From Meconema thalassinum (lineage: Eukaryota > Arthropoda > Insecta > Orthoptera > Tettigoniidae): DNA of 64,000 bases. Shown in pieces: positions 1 to 11,859 of the stretch (positions are counted from its first letter, which is position 1; each line of letters begins with the position of its first letter). The notes beneath the pieces were generated by a model. The model made no database searches. It saw only the letters and a list, made by a program, of their open reading frames with translations, and was not told where the DNA came from. Location of the stretch: contig OX336397.1 in NCBI GenBank assembly GCA_946902985.2, positions 187,802,813-187,866,812 on the forward strand, given 5' to 3'. The position numbers and the translations under genes were made by a program.

Positions 1-970
1 AAGAAACATGATAAATAGAGACAACCTAAACTGTTACTACGCAGCAATGACAACGTTATTACAACAACTGCGGGCAACAGAACAATGGACGATGTTGCCA
101 GCAACCCGCGAAAAATGTATCGTAACAACGATTCAAAAAAACTGCGTTGACGCAGTCCTTAAACTGAGGAACCAAGCAACGATTCTTAGTATCGTATTTC
201 AAACCGAAGTATCGTACAACTCACTCATCCATGAAAGTGTAAGAAAAAATGTAATATTATGTAATTATGGTAGCATACTGCCATTTCTATGAAACGGATT
301 ATATTAACACACACACGATGTAAGCTGGGTCTTTGTGTAACTAGAACTCGTTCAACAGTGCAGAATGATTGAAACAAACTGCCAACCAAGGTAACTAGAA
401 TACTATCAGGTAGGCCGATATAGCAGTTCCCACTTCAGTCGCCAGGTGGCTCCCTTTACGCTGACGTCATTTCGCGGACAAGCCAGTGTCGCCTGAAGGA
501 GAAAACGTGCTTTGTAATGTAGTTGTATGATCCATTTAGATGTTAAATAATGCGCTTTTAAAAATGGGTAGCCACAGTAACTGTGCCATTTCTGAGTACA
601 AAACAATGGCCGTAGAAATACTGAAGTGATTTACCACTCATTTTCTAACGATAAGGAAGTGCAAAAGCTGTGGATTTGAGATGCAGACGAAAGGATAGCG
701 TCAATGCTAGAACTGCCCGAGTTTGTTCTGCAAATTTTTTTACCATAGGATTACGAACGGGACCTCAAAAATGAATTATTGAGTTAGCCTCTGAAGAAGA
801 AATTACGCGTTGGTGCAGTTCCTTCGAAGAATATACCTAACTGGCATCAGGCCCGACGAGAGGGAGGAGCACGCGGAGCTGTAGCCCCGGGCCCGGATTA
901 GCTTAGGGGTTCGAGGTGATAAAAGGGCTTCGAGTGGACAATTTTATTTAATTTAATGTTAAAACAGTCA
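1..970. other. No recognisable gene
   Basis: AT-rich DNA. The open frames here are short, with no domain, no splice context and no family resemblance I recognise. A GC-rich patch near 845-905 has no identifiable function. Confidence 0.5.
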
Positions 971-1410
971 CTTCCGTTGCGTAGTGGTCAGCGTGCTTCG
1001 CTGCCACCCCGAAGGTCCAAGGTTCCATTCCCGGCTCTGTCACGAAATTTGAAAAGTGGTATGAGGACTGGAACGGGGTCTACTTGGTCTCGGGTGGTCC
1101 AAATGAGTAGAGGGGGTTCGATTTCTACCTCAGCCATCCTTGAAGTGGTTTTCCGTGGTTTCCCACTTCTACTTCAGGCTAATACTGGGATGGTCCATAC
1201 CGTCAGGCCATGGCCAGCTCCTTCCCTCTATCTTGTCTATCCCTCCCATTCTTCCCATCACGTCCCATCCCTCATGAGGCCCCCTGTGAGTCCCGCCTCC
1301 CCAGTTGTATCCGGCGACCCGATGGCAAGCTTCAGGTCACTGCCCGTAGAGGCGGTAAAGGTGGGATCCTCGCTGAGTCCGTGTGAAAAGCCTACTTGGA
1401 GGGTAAACTG
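971..1410 (+). repeat. tRNA-derived SINE, copy 1
   Basis: The head looks like a decayed tRNA promoter: an A-box-like stretch (GTAGTGGTCAGCG, from 981) followed by a B-box-like GGTTCCATTCCC about 40 nt later. The body contains GAAGTGGTTTTCCGTGGTTTCCCAC, which is shared in variant form with the copies near 2112, 2636, 3600, 7300 and 17643. The 3' part (about 1250-1400) is a different tail from the 2636 copy. The 151-codon open frame across it is incidental. Confidence 0.7.
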
Positions 1411-2111
1411 ACTACGAAAAGAAATATATCAAACCTATTATGAAATTTTCTGATGACACACATTGATGTAAACACAGACAGTCAACAGTATACAAAACAT
1501 TACAAAGAGAACATATGATTAATTTTACACCCTTGTGTTCTCTGTTTTCTGGGGAAATGGTTAAGTTGCCAGAGTCATCCATTTTACGTGTTAGAGTTAA
1601 AGAGACCTTAACGTTTCTAATTCAATCTCAGAAAAAAAAATGATTCTTTACTTCATACTGTGCATTTGTGAAAGGAATGTGGGCTATTCTTGTAGAGCCT
1701 CAACACGTTCAAATACAAAGAAAACTGAATTTTTAAGGCGCATTGATGAAATCGTTAAGTAAAAGAAAACCAATGAGAGACGAGAATGAAGGACAGGGTT
1801 GAATAACTAAAACAAAGTAAATTAATAATCAGTTGGGCAAGCTAAAATTCACGGATGGTAATCTTGATTGAAGTTTTATGGGTCAGAACAGCGAGGAGCT
1901 TTTTCTTTGGGGAGGGCGTTAAAATTTGCAAGCTTAATACCGTCATTTCCAAATTATGCCCCAGGTTACCTTAGGGCCAGTGGTGGTTCTCTACGGCCCT
2001 GGCTGGCATTGGGACATTGTGCTACTGAGCAACAGGTATATTAAAAAGACTACTGCTTTTTAATATTGATAAATATATCTGTCACTAATGTTCCGACAGC
2101 AGTAGCTACGC
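1411..2111. other. No recognisable gene
   Basis: AT-rich spacer. I see no domain-bearing frame, splice-flanked exon or structured RNA. Confidence 0.45.
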
Positions 2112-2290
2112 TCGCGAACGCGCAGCACTAGGCCATGGGGCCAAGCTCTCTGCGGACTAGGTAGACGTGGGTTCGAGCCCCCTATCAGCCGTCCTTGATA
2201 TGTTTTTCCGTGATTTCCCATTTTCAACTCAGGCAAATGATGGGACGGTACATTTATGATGGAATGAACCCTCAACAGATAAATGCGATA
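2112..2290 (+). repeat. tRNA-derived SINE, copy 2 (short)
   Basis: A tRNA-like head with a near-perfect B box (GGGTTCGAGCCCC, near 2171) is followed by the family body motif (GTTTTTCCGTGATTTCCCA, near 2203) and the 'AACTCAGGCAAATG' segment. The copy is truncated soon afterwards. The surrounding sequence does not fold convincingly as a working tRNA, so I do not call a tRNA gene. Confidence 0.65.
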
Positions 2291-2635
2291 ATCTATCCAG
2301 GAAAGTAAAACTTTTGTTCAAATCTGTAATCACTTCTTCTCCTCACAGATCAACTGGCTTCGACTCTCGCCATCACCCCTAATTTGTCTTCCTTTCAGTA
2401 CCTAATTCTAAGCAGAAGATTGCACTGTGTCAATATTGCGAAATTACACGTGTTGGTATAACGAAGTCCGACAGTCTAGTCATACCTAGCTAAGCTCAAC
2501 ATTGTCACCAGTCTCCCGAAGGCAGTTCCATGTTACCCTTACAACGCAACTCCGTCAACGACGAGTTGAGAAAAGCTAATGATCAAATAAACATAACAAA
2601 ATACCTACTTTTAAACCCGGGCATACAGCCTAAAA

Positions 2636-3060
2636 GTCCGCCTTGTTGCGTAGTGGCTATCACTCGTGGCTGTCACCGCGGAGGCCCGGGTACGATTCCC
2701 GGCTTTGCCAAGTTATATAATTCTGGTCTAAGGGCTGGAATGGGGTAGCCTACACTCAACCTCGTGAGGCATAAGTGAGAAGAGGAGGGTTCGATTCCTA
2801 CCTCAGTCATCCTGGGAGTGGTTTTCCATGGTTTCACATTTCTACTTCAGGCTAATACTGTGATGGCTCCAAAATTAAGGCCACGGCCTCCTCCTTCCCA
2901 ATCCTCATCTGAATTACAAATACACACACTAATACAGCCATCACAATAATACAAGCTATCAGAAAAATTCCAAACACACACCGAAGTACACGGGGCTACA
3001 CGACCACTGTGTCGCAAAGGCCCTAAACGAATTAGCAATAACAACATAAGCTACAGCCTA
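2636..3060 (+). repeat. tRNA-derived SINE, copy 3 (longest tail)
   Basis: The head has an A-box-like GTAGTGGCTATCAC and a B-box-like GGTACGATTCCC near 2690. A second B-box-like GGTTCGATTCC lies near 2790, followed by the body motif GTGGTTTTCCATGGTTTCACA. The 3' tail (CTGAATTACAAATACACACAC... then CATCACAATAATACAAGC...) recurs near 4050-4180, 11770-11850 and 15170-15260. The tail is therefore a reusable module of this SINE family in the window. Confidence 0.7.
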
Positions 3061-3197
3061 AAGTGAGTACGTTAGTGGAGCACTTCTACAGGACCACATT
3101 AATAGCTAAAAAAGAGCGGTATCTAAAAAAACTGGGGGTCATTGCCATCATATTCCATAAACAATCTTAAATCATTACAATTGTACGATCATCTCAA

Positions 3198-3285
3198 TAC
3201 AACGATACTCTGTACAGCAGGGGCAGGAGTGGGGGAGCGGCTACAACGATACTCTGTAGAGCAGGGGCAGGAGTGGGGGAGCGGC
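3198..3285. repeat. 44-bp tandem duplication
   Basis: Two copies of a 44-bp unit, beginning TACAACGATACTCTGTA and ending in GGGGCAGGAGTGGGGGAGCGG, start at 3198 and 3242. They differ by about one base, so the duplication is recent. Confidence 0.8.
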
Positions 3286-3373
3286 TGCTTTAATCAATAA
3301 AGAATATAAATATCTGAAAAGAAAAAAAACTAGGTTTATTATCTTGTTCCACCCACCCTAAAATCTTTATATA

Positions 3374-3417
3374 GGGGCATATGGCCTCGTAGTTCCGCCC
3401 CTTTAAACAACAATAAC
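3374..3417 (+). repeat. Left terminal inverted repeat
   Basis: 44 bp, pairing with 4235-4278 with about three mismatches. Confidence 0.6.
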
Positions 3418-3883
3418 TAACTAACTGATGACCTTGACGTTTCTATCTCATAGGTGTATTGCAATATAATTAATAAAGTGGAATACTTCCTTTAGGCCGA
3501 CAGAAATTTGCCTCCCAAGTTCTCAAGTCTGCAGCCGCTCTTTCCGTACAGTGTGTGGTGTCTCCTTGTCAACGCCTAAACACTGATTATCGGGGACATG
3601 CGGATTTCCGTTCCACTGTTTGCCGGACTTTAAGTGGTTTTCCATTCCAACTCCAGGTAAATGCCAGGGATGGTAGCCTACCTACATCACTGATCATGAC
3701 CGCGATCTTCTGAATTCCTACCACAGCCCAATTTTGGAACCGTACATCATAACATCATAATGTCCTAACAAGTACAGTATATAAATCGAGATGGGCGTCT
3801 CATGCTTGAAAAGTAAAATACCAATAAAAGTAATAATACAGGTATAGTAGGCTATTTAATCACAGGTCAAACATAAACGGAAG

Positions 3884-4039
3884 ATGCGCCAGCAGAAGAG
3901 AACAGTGATTAAGGGAGCAATGCCAACGATGGAAGCGTTGTCACCCAAGAAAAAAACAAAGCTGGATGAAAGTATCTCCAATGAGTCGACTTCTGCGGAA
4001 GTAGTACCTCCAGACACGGAAATTGAGACATACAATTGA
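3884..4039 (+). CDS. Small lysine-rich ORF, 51 aa, unassigned
   Basis: The frame opens with ATG at 3884 (context GGAAGATGC) and ends at TGA 4037-4039. The peptide is charged: a basic N-terminus (MRQQKRTVIKG), a nuclear-localisation-like SPKKKTKLDE near residues 21-30, and an acidic, Ser/Thr/Pro-rich C-terminus (STSAEVVPPDTEIE). The composition looks more like a piece of a real nuclear protein than random AT-rich DNA. I do not recognise the family. It lies inside the 905-bp inverted-repeat element, directly before a SINE tail, so it could be a captured exon, a transposase N-terminus relic or chance. No splice partners were found. Confidence 0.3.
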   Translation: MRQQKRTVIKGAMPTMEALSPKKKTKLDESISNESTSAEVVPPDTEIETYN

Positions 4040-4234
4040 CCATGGCCCTCTATCTAAATCCTAACCCCAATTACAAATGAACACATTAGTACAGTCATCA
4101 TAATGACACAGGTTATCTGACAGATTTAGCCCATACACCACAGTAGTATACATGGGGCTACTTGACCACGATGTTTGAAATGTTGTGTGTTGTTGAATCA
4201 ATTATGGACTATGCTAAACCACCATAACTTTATT

Positions 4235-4278
4235 GTTATTGTTGTTTTAAGGGGCGGAACTACGAGGTCATCTGCCCC
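4235..4278 (-). repeat. Right terminal inverted repeat
   Basis: 44 bp, the inverted partner of 3374-3417. A related, more diverged end lies at about 21216-21268. Confidence 0.6.
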
Positions 4279-4351
4279 AAGACACCATAACTATGTTGGA
4301 TTGGTTTAAATATTGACATTTCCAATATTCCTTTAAAAATATTTTCTGACC

Positions 4352-4600
4352 CAACAAAATAGCCGTGTTCGTTACGGTGTACACCATAATGCCACGGAGA
4401 TCAAAAGTTCGAATTCCAACACCGTGTGTGGATTTCCTGAGAGTTTTCCACACTCCCTCAAGGAAAATGTCAGGATGGTGCAAATTTCAAGTCTTGAACA
4501 CATACCGTACTAATACAGTACAAAAACACAGGTTATCAGGCAAATTCAATACGTCCAAGCACATGAGACTGATGACCAATATGTCCCAATCTCCTAAAAT
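4352..4600 (+). repeat. tRNA-derived SINE, copy 4 (degenerate)
   Basis: A B-box-like AGTTCGAATTCC near 4407 is followed by a weakened body motif (GAGAGTTTTCCACACTCCC) and a tail with the 'CACAGGTTATCAGGCAAATTC' element, as in the other copies. Confidence 0.5.
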
Positions 4601-6886
4601 GAATAGTTAAGAACAGAAATGTTGGATAATAAGATGCGTTAGGCCTAAGTTTCATAGCCGTTAATTAACTCACATTCATTACGTGTTAAGTCATCGTCAT
4701 TATTTCCAACATCATTCAGAAATATTCTAACATTAGTATATCAAAAGCTGAGTGCAATTACTTAGTTAATAACCGGTATATATTAAGAAAATGGTCCTCA
4801 AGGCAAAATATATGCAGGTGTTGCAGTGCTGTGGGACTCGCCTGTGTCCGCGAGGCGACGTCACATACTGCTAGACCAATGGCTACCATTACTCGCGCAG
4901 AGCTCGTAACGGTGCCCCCTGACTGCCAACAGCATACAAGTGTTGAGGGCTCAAGTTTCAATAATAAGAAATAAATGGCCCACTGTTAGTCTTCATCCCG
5001 TTCCTATTCAGCAAGCTCTGTATTTGCGACCGATAATATTCTGGTGAGGCTATTGTTGTCAATCAGTGACAGGGCGCAAGATGGAACAAGAAGGAGTCAG
5101 GCCATTATTAAGGGAAGTTCATTGAATAAGAAGTAACACCGCACCTGTACCCTTCTCCAATGTTGTACGTAACATTCTTTATTTCATTCTGGTTCGTTTG
5201 AGAAAATGAGACTGATTTCTTAATCAAGTATCCTGGACCACATATGCACAATGTAGACGTCCAAATCAAAGGGATTTGAAGGGTAGGCCTATCATGTAGC
5301 TACATTATAATATTATTGCTATTTTATGACTGTAATAGTAATATTATCGTATCCCTTTTATATCGTACGGGTTGGAGACACTGATTGCGCGGATTTGACT
5401 AGGGAGAGTCCAAGCATACCGATGTATTCCTGCGTGGAATGGTTAACACAGTAAGCTCAACTAACGCGAGGAAAACGGTATTCTGCTGCTTTAAAAATGG
5501 ATATAACTGTTCCGATTACTGGTTAATGGGTACATTAAAACCAACAAAATAAATAATGTTGTTTTGTATAGTACTCACCCATGTGAGATTTTCGAAGTGA
5601 AATGCCATGTCCTGTGGTTCAGATTCCACGAAGAATGAATGTCCAGTGGCTCATGATCGCGAGATTAACGGTCACGGTGAACTACAAGCGTCCGTCCTTC
5701 CATCCTTTATCAGCACATAAATTTTAAAAAAATCGCAATAAATATAAAGAATCACTATCTTACGTGACCCCATTCCTTACGTCCCCCTATTCATTTCCCC
5801 CCTTCCCCCCTCTCGGCGGCCCTGATCATATATATGTCTATCTATTATTGTTCCCTTTTCAACGGGCATGGGGATGGGATGCAATGATTCCTTTCTCCCA
5901 TGTGGAGGGTGATTTAACGGCCGGATGCCCTTACAGACGCCAACCTCATGAGAGGAGTTAATAAGAGATGACATGAGTGAAGGAGATTGAAACTCGGCAA
6001 GGCATTGAAAGGAAGTGGGCGTGACCTATTAAAAGGTACCGTCCTAGCATTTGCTTACAATTGAAAATAGGAAATCTCGGAGAACGGATCGAACTCAAGT
6101 CTCCCAAAGTCCGCCAAAAAACTGGATTTCCAGAAACCTGTCGAGGTTTAATGGATTTATTAATTTATTTCATTATACATGTCGCAAAGTCCTTAAATCA
6201 ATCAAAAACAACAAACTATTTATCAAACTGGGGAACAGCATTCAGCGATAGAAGAGAGTGTTGGTAACACAATGGTTCCGTGTCTGGAGTTTGGCAGCAG
6301 TGTTTATTAGATGACAGCGTTCTGTCAACAGTTACACCAAGTGTAAACAGTACATACTGCTATAGCTCGGTGGATCAGTGGTAGTTTGATTCCCGGTGAT
6401 CTCGTAAAAGATCTCTCGTATCACATTTGATGATTACAAGACAAAAGCCACAGACTACCCAATACAGTGCCGGCTTCGCTGTGTTGAATTTGGAGAGTAG
6501 ATCGCCTAATGATAACAATAATAATAACTCCCAGATACTATTACAAAGGGAGGATAATCTTCTCAGAATGAACTCCAATAGATTAACCAAATAAATCTCT
6601 GATTTATTCCGTAACCGCAACACAAAACCCACGTGGTTTCAAGAAACTGAAAACGACCGAGTAGAATTTAAAGCAAAATTACAGAATATTCACTGCTCAA
6701 TTGACGAGCATAACTAATTACTAAAAATGAAAATAGACGGTTCCAAGACAAAACTGCATTAAATCCAAACCCATCATCTCGGAAGAAGAGAGGAAATGAT
6801 GAGATAGAATGAAGTGATACCGGGCACGAAGGAAAGAACAACACACAGAGAAATGATTGACTCAACGTACCCCAAAGAGGGTGAAC
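4601..6886. other. No gene; scattered repeat debris
   Basis: The segment at 5760-5960 (CCCTTTTCAACGGGCATGGGG ... TTAACGGCCGGATGCCCTTACAG) and the segment at 5990-6120 (GTGACCTATTAAAAGGTACCGTCC ...) look like pieces of interspersed repeats rather than genes. A weak SINE-like head may lie near 6360-6400. Nothing else is supportable. Confidence 0.4.
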
Positions 6887-6917
6887 ATAAATAATATTAA
6901 TAATAATAATAATAATT
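6887..6917. repeat. AAT trinucleotide microsatellite
   Basis: Interrupted (AAT)n/(TAA)n tract of roughly 30 bp. Confidence 0.85.
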
Positions 6918-7189
6918 ATCTCTACATATTATTCCCCATTTTACGGGATCGGAGACAAGGTGAGGAGAAACATTTCAAGGGGACTGACGGTGGCCTTGCA
7001 CGTCAACGCGCGTATTCGTTCAGGTCAATATATTATTAGTATTATTTTGAACAGTCTAAATGGAAGAAAGTATTTTGTAACTGGAAATGAATTTGAAAAT
7101 AGTATTTTGTATTTTCCGTAAATTTGTAAGTGTACCGGTATTTTATACCTAAAATACCGTTTTGTGAGCATTATTGAATCTGTATAAAC

Positions 7190-7437
7190 ATACAAAAGGT
7201 ACATATTGGAAGGACCGGTATTTTTCCCAACTCTGTGAAGCCTAAACTATTGTGCATTTGTAATTGAGGTATGATTAGGGCAGAAAGTGGCCATGGCCTT
7301 TGGTTGAGTACTATCCCAGCATTCGCATTGAGTAGGAGTGGGAAACCACTTCCAAGATGGCAGAGTTCCTCAGACCAGAAATAAATGGCTTGTGGCTGAG
7401 CCAGGAATCGAACCCGGGCCCTTGCGTTCACACAAAA
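7190..7437 (-). repeat. tRNA-derived SINE, copy 5 (reverse)
   Basis: On the minus strand a B box (GGGTTCGATTCCTGGC, + strand 7385-7400) is followed by the body motif (GGAAGTGGTTTCCCACTCCTAC) and the tail. The + strand shows the reverse complement. Confidence 0.65.
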
Positions 7438-8703
7438 AAAACTAGCCCTACGTTAGGTAACTTTCTAGTTTGATGATCAATTTACCGGTGCGGTACGGTA
7501 TCTATATATCCGGGTTCCAGTTTGGCTGGGCATCTTATATTCCATATTCTAAAACGCCGATCCCTAAGGGGAATATAGAAAAGGGTTAGGTAATGGGGCA
7601 AAGGGTTTATGTGCTAGTTTCCGGGAAAGAAGATGCCAATTAAGTTTAGGTTATTGATGGAATATGTATTTATTTCATTAAGTTTTGTAATATGTCACCG
7701 GTGCATAAGAATAGCCTATATAATAATACTAATAATCGGATTTGTGTTAGAAAAACATCCCTAGTCTCACAGTTTTTCTTACACCGTGCCTAGGCTATTT
7801 ATCATCAGCAAAAACCTCGCCCCGAAGTTTTTATCGTTGCTAGCAATACTGTTACAGAGTTAGTATCTTCCATGTACGGTCCCTCGCAGCAAAATATTGA
7901 GATCTGAGAGTTTTTAAGTTCCATGTACGGATATTTGAACCACTCTTTACAGACGTGACTAAATCTCATAATGAAGACAAATCTTACTAGGCTACCAGAG
8001 TTCTGCTTGGACATGTTCGTGCCGTGTGTAGATTAATTTACGATTTTTGATTGCCGAGGATACACAGGTTTAATTGTGTAACTAGAAACTACTGGATGAT
8101 GACAATTATACAAGTTACCCGCAGATAGTATTTATAAGTTGGTATGGATAAATACATCTTCGAATCCCTACCGTCTACTGTTGATTCTGAAGAAGATATG
8201 TTGTGTTTGGTTTGAAGTGAGTTTTTTGTAACACGAGGCGGAAGTATTATCTTGTGTTTTCTGAAACTCATTGTATCCAGTTACTGCCAATTTCTTAGTT
8301 GGCCTACTCGTGGTGTGACTTGATTTTATTTTTATTTTGATAGGTTTGTAGTGTAATTCTCTGCTCCGTCGTATTGTGCAAATATTTATGTAAAACCAAT
8401 CTATAGGACGCTTCATTTCTGTGGCTGGTACCAGTAATTCCTCATTCTATCCCAATGATAGATATTAATACTTGACTCGATATTACACCCTAACTAAGTT
8501 AATTTCATTATAAAGTCGAGCGCTAACCTCTTCTTCTCACTGTGCACCAGGTGGGTTATATTCTCATTACCAGTAGCCTTATTTTAATTCTGAGTTCTGA
8601 AATCTCATTTGATAATGATAATGATTTGGCGTACTGGTATAGGCTAAGTATGGCTTCTTATTATCCTTAAGTGCACTTTGTGTGTTCTAGTTTGCTGGAT
8701 AAT
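7438..8703. other. Presumed upstream region of the zinc-finger gene
   Basis: No protein domain is visible. The stretch just before the ATG at 8704 contains an in-frame TAA about 57 nt upstream and a possible splice acceptor (GTGTGTTCTAG, ending 8690), so a 5' untranslated exon may lie further left. I cannot place the transcription start. Confidence 0.35.
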
Positions 8704-8772
8704 ATGGAGCAACAACCACTCATTAAGAGTGAGCCAGAATTGCTGTCTCAAACTGATGAACTCCCTGATATT
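8704..8772 (+). CDS. C2H2 zinc-finger gene, exon 1 (start)
   Basis: First coding exon, 23 codons, phase 0. ATG 8704 is the first in-frame methionine after an upstream TAA. The donor at 8773 is GTAAGT, a perfect consensus. The peptide is acidic and carries the SUMO-consensus motif IKSE (residues 8-11) followed by P. The gene model is joined by four introns to exons at 8971, 20699, 21600 and 35512, giving 292 codons plus a stop. Short acidic exons rich in K-x-E motifs ahead of a single zinc-finger exon are a common layout of insect C2H2 genes; a nuclear DNA-binding regulator is the inferred role. Not recognised as a named gene. Confidence 0.72.
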
Positions 8773-8970
8773 GTAAGTTTTATTTGTTATTTATATCGTG
8801 TAACATAGCAATCTTAGTGATGTTCATGACAAGCAAGGTTTACTGACTTAATACTTGCTACCAAATAGAGGCTCACCAGGATGTTTAATATTTTATTTAT
8901 ACACATAACTTAGTATAATTATTCTGTCTGCATGTTGTACGATGGCTCATACTTGTATAATATTTTCTAG

Positions 8971-9069
8971 GAATCAATTGACCTGTTACCCCCTTATAAT
9001 CTGAAGGATGAGTCCGGCGATAAATACGAAGATAAAAGCTGGGCAGTGAAATCGGAACTCGAAATACAG
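8971..9069 (+). CDS. C2H2 zinc-finger gene, exon 2
   Basis: Thirty-three codons, phase 0 on both sides, 198 nt after exon 1. The acceptor is a pyrimidine-rich ATATTTTCTAG. The donor (CAG then GTGATC) is weaker than the other donors. The peptide is acidic with motif VKSE near its end (residues 27-30 of the exon) and contains an ESIDLLPPYNL segment. No domain can be assigned. The following intron is about 11.6 kb and packed with repeats. Confidence 0.7.
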
Positions 9070-9639
9070 GTGATCATAGGTTCTATATTTCCTCTCATTT
9101 AAATATTTTTTATTTTAGCAGTGAGCAGTTGCTGATGTTATTGTAATCATAATGCGAGTTCCTGGGATCTATTTTTAGTGAAGTCTACACCACACGCTGT
9201 GCTAACAGTAGCTAATTTATTCGTAATTCAGGTTCACTCTTGTGTCATATTTGTCGGAGGATGAAAGACAGTTTTAGTGATAACCATTCTCATCAAAAGA
9301 CATAGTGTAAGTCTGGAAAGCCTTATTAACAAGTAAGTTACTGCTTGTGCTACAAGCAAGGGGGCCTGGGTCGTAAGCTCCAGGTTAGGTTCGTGTATGT
9401 AAGGAAAGCCTTATTAACAAAATGGCTGCAGGGATGAAGTATCGGCGACATCACGAAGGACACTGAATGTTTACCTGGCGAGCTCATGGGAAAATGTCTG
9501 GGAATAAAGGGTTTTGGGTTGGTGCATGGCATTTGGAATAGCACTTGGAAATGAGATGTGTATCATTTTCCAAATTTTCATATTGTTGCCTATATTTATA
9601 TAATATGTATCCTCTTCTTTAATTGTCCTCTATAGGTCT

Positions 9640-9785
9640 GGTAAAGGTCCTGATACACATCCAAATTTTGCATTGTAGCGGATATTTGTACAATTTCTAC
9701 CTCCATTTTTAATTCACCTATATACGATGTGTGATAAAGATGGCGGTACAAATCGAAATTTTGGTATATAGCTCATGTTTATAAA
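9640..9785. repeat. Fragment of a repeat shared with 19.1-19.4 kb
   Basis: Contains GGTAAAGGTCCTGATACACATCC and AAATTTTGCA motifs that recur, in both orientations, near 19100-19420. Confidence 0.4.
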
Positions 9786-9788
9786 ATA

Positions 9789-10400
9789 CTAGCTATTGTA
9801 CCCGTCGTTGCCCGGGAGGTGTCATTACATGTTATAGAAAGATACATGCTAATATATTTCCCAGAACATATTAATTTTGCCCTTAGTGAGTTTAGAACGT
9901 AGTTCTCCTCGACTCTGATGTTACTCAAGTGCAATATTAACTCACTGTAAACCTAGTCGAAAAGTACCGTGGAGTGCAATAACGTAGCAGAGCATTCAGC
10001 AATAGTAAAAAGGGATGTATATACACAATTCCTCGAGAAATCGGTCTCACAATTACTTTCCTGATAGTGTTTATTTTTAATTTAATGGGGCAATTAAGAC
10101 GTCTTATATCAATGTTCACATAGTTATCACTACTAGCAGACCCGTACGAGAACTCTCGCATAATGGGTTGTGCGCCCCCCGTGTGTACAGACTACCCGCG
10201 CGGCTCTATTGCTATGCGGGTTGTAGGCGACAGAGTTCTCGCAGGGCTATCATCGTGTTTATTTGTTTAAAAGCACTTTATAAACATATACATATATTTC
10301 CGTTGACTGTTCTAGAAATGCAATATTTTTCTTGTACTACTGAGACGATTTGGAAGATTTTGGTACAAACCACACCTTCTAACTCCTTCTAGTTCAGGAG
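9789..10400 (+). repeat. Probable retroelement-related repeat fragment
   Basis: Begins ACTAGCTATTGTACCCGTCGTTGCCCGG, resembling the ACTAGCTGACCCGGCAGACGTTGTCC start of the element at 16719. The right boundary is uncertain. Confidence 0.35.
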
Positions 10401-11584
10401 CTTGAGTCTTGTGAAACATACACCTTAGCCTTAGCGTATTATATAATAAGATTATTTTTCAAATGTAGTAACTGACTTCTTGATGGGAAATAATATTTAA
10501 ATTATTCAATGATTGGAAGATTAAATACTTATGATCTTCAATCCCGCACACATTACGTGAATAATGACAAATGAATTATTCCTGTACATAGCTCAGTGTG
10601 TACTACAGCAGCGTATTAAGGAACAGTAATGTTGCAAAAATAATTTACATGCATATTATCTCAACCACATCAAGTTAAAGTAAATTAAGATGCGTATAAT
10701 CCCACTATAATGTCAAATATGATGCTTAGATTCTGAACACATTGGACTTCCTTAGGCTCTAAAGTATTTCGTAAGGTAAGAAATAAATCGTCTAAACTAA
10801 TTACTAACCTCTAAGATGCTATACCGGAATCCAAAGTGATTAGAACTCATGACAATATAACATTAGGCTATTCAATAACTTTTGTCAGTAAGCACTAAAA
10901 CGACTAACATAAATACATAAACATAGGAAAAAAATTGTGAACGAAGAGAATCGAACTATATAATGTCCGCTATTCTTATGGAAAAGTATCATTACATACA
11001 TTTTGGTCTTTATCAGCCGAAAATTATCGCATAATAATATATATTCGTAGTTTAATTATGTTATTGACATGTTATCAACTCAATTCATAATTTTACATCC
11101 AGTTTTGTTACAAATTAGCATAGTCAGATAGCAGGATAATTACCAATTACAATATAAGCCGAATAACAAAGGCAAATACTATTCATAGAACAATGTGCAA
11201 TATCACTCAAAAGTTACTGTATTTCAGATTTGTAATACAAAAGACCGCATGTAGAGGTAAACACTGTCAACAATAAAACAAATGCAGCATAAGGACATGA
11301 TTAATAAAACATAAGCGACAACATATCAGTAGTAACATACACCTTAACGGAGTGTATAAAACTTCAGTTCTAGTAGATATTTCATACAATATATTGCGCG
11401 TGATACCTTTCGTCATAAGGTTAAGTGTCTAAAATTAGAACCAAAATGTCACATAGGTTTCGGTGCCCTAAATACTAAATATTAAATAAAATTATACATA
11501 AAATGCAAAAATCATTTAGACGATCACGTGTATTAGCGGTGGAACTTGGTAATTATTTTCCGTGGTTTCCCACTTTTAGTCGAC
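10401..11584. other. AT-rich intronic DNA, nothing recognised
   Basis: Inside intron 2 of the zinc-finger gene. No domain-bearing frame or clear repeat was seen. Confidence 0.45.
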
Positions 11585-11850
11585 GCTAAATTCGGTCACG
11601 AAAACCAAGATTAACGGCCGAGGGACCCGATACGCTGACCACTCGTTATCCCAATATCTGTAGGCCGAATTGGCTGGGCAGTGGTCGCTTGGTAGGCCTT
11701 GGCCCTTGATGGGCTGTAGTGCCACGGATTATTTATTATCCTCGAAGCATATATCGGGATAGTTCCTAACTGAAGGCCATAGCAATCCTCGTTTGAATTA
11801 AAAATACACACACTACTACAGCTATCACAGTAACACATACACTTACACAC
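11585..11850 (+). repeat. SINE 3' portion
   Basis: The segment CGGTCACGAAAACCAAGATTAACGGCC...GGGACCCGATACGCTGACC...CTGGGCAGTGGTCGCT matches, in opposite orientation, the SINE at 39760-40055. It is followed at 11770-11850 by the shared ACACACAC/CATCACAGTAACAC tail. No tRNA head is retained. Confidence 0.55.
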
Positions 11851-11859
11851 ACTTCATTC

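Larger units (their letters stand above)
3374..4278. mobile_element. 905-bp element bounded by 44-bp inverted repeats
   Basis: The left end (3374-3417, starting GGGGCATATGGCCTCGTAG) and the reverse complement of the right end (4235-4278, starting GGGGCAGATGACCTCGTAG) match at about 41 of 44 positions. This is the structure of a non-autonomous DNA transposon. A single related end also occurs at about 21216-21268. I see no clear target-site duplication, so a chance pairing of two oppositely inserted copies of an end-only repeat is possible. Inside are SINE fragments (3600-3780, 4050-4180) and a 51-codon ORF at 3884-4039. Confidence 0.55.

Noticed and set aside
956..1411. 151-codon ORF at the first SINE
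   Set aside because: It lies wholly within a tRNA-derived SINE and has no domain.
2150..2190. Functional tRNA gene at the B-box-rich segment
   Set aside because: The B box is good, but I could not form a complete cloverleaf with an acceptor stem, and the flanking sequence is SINE body.
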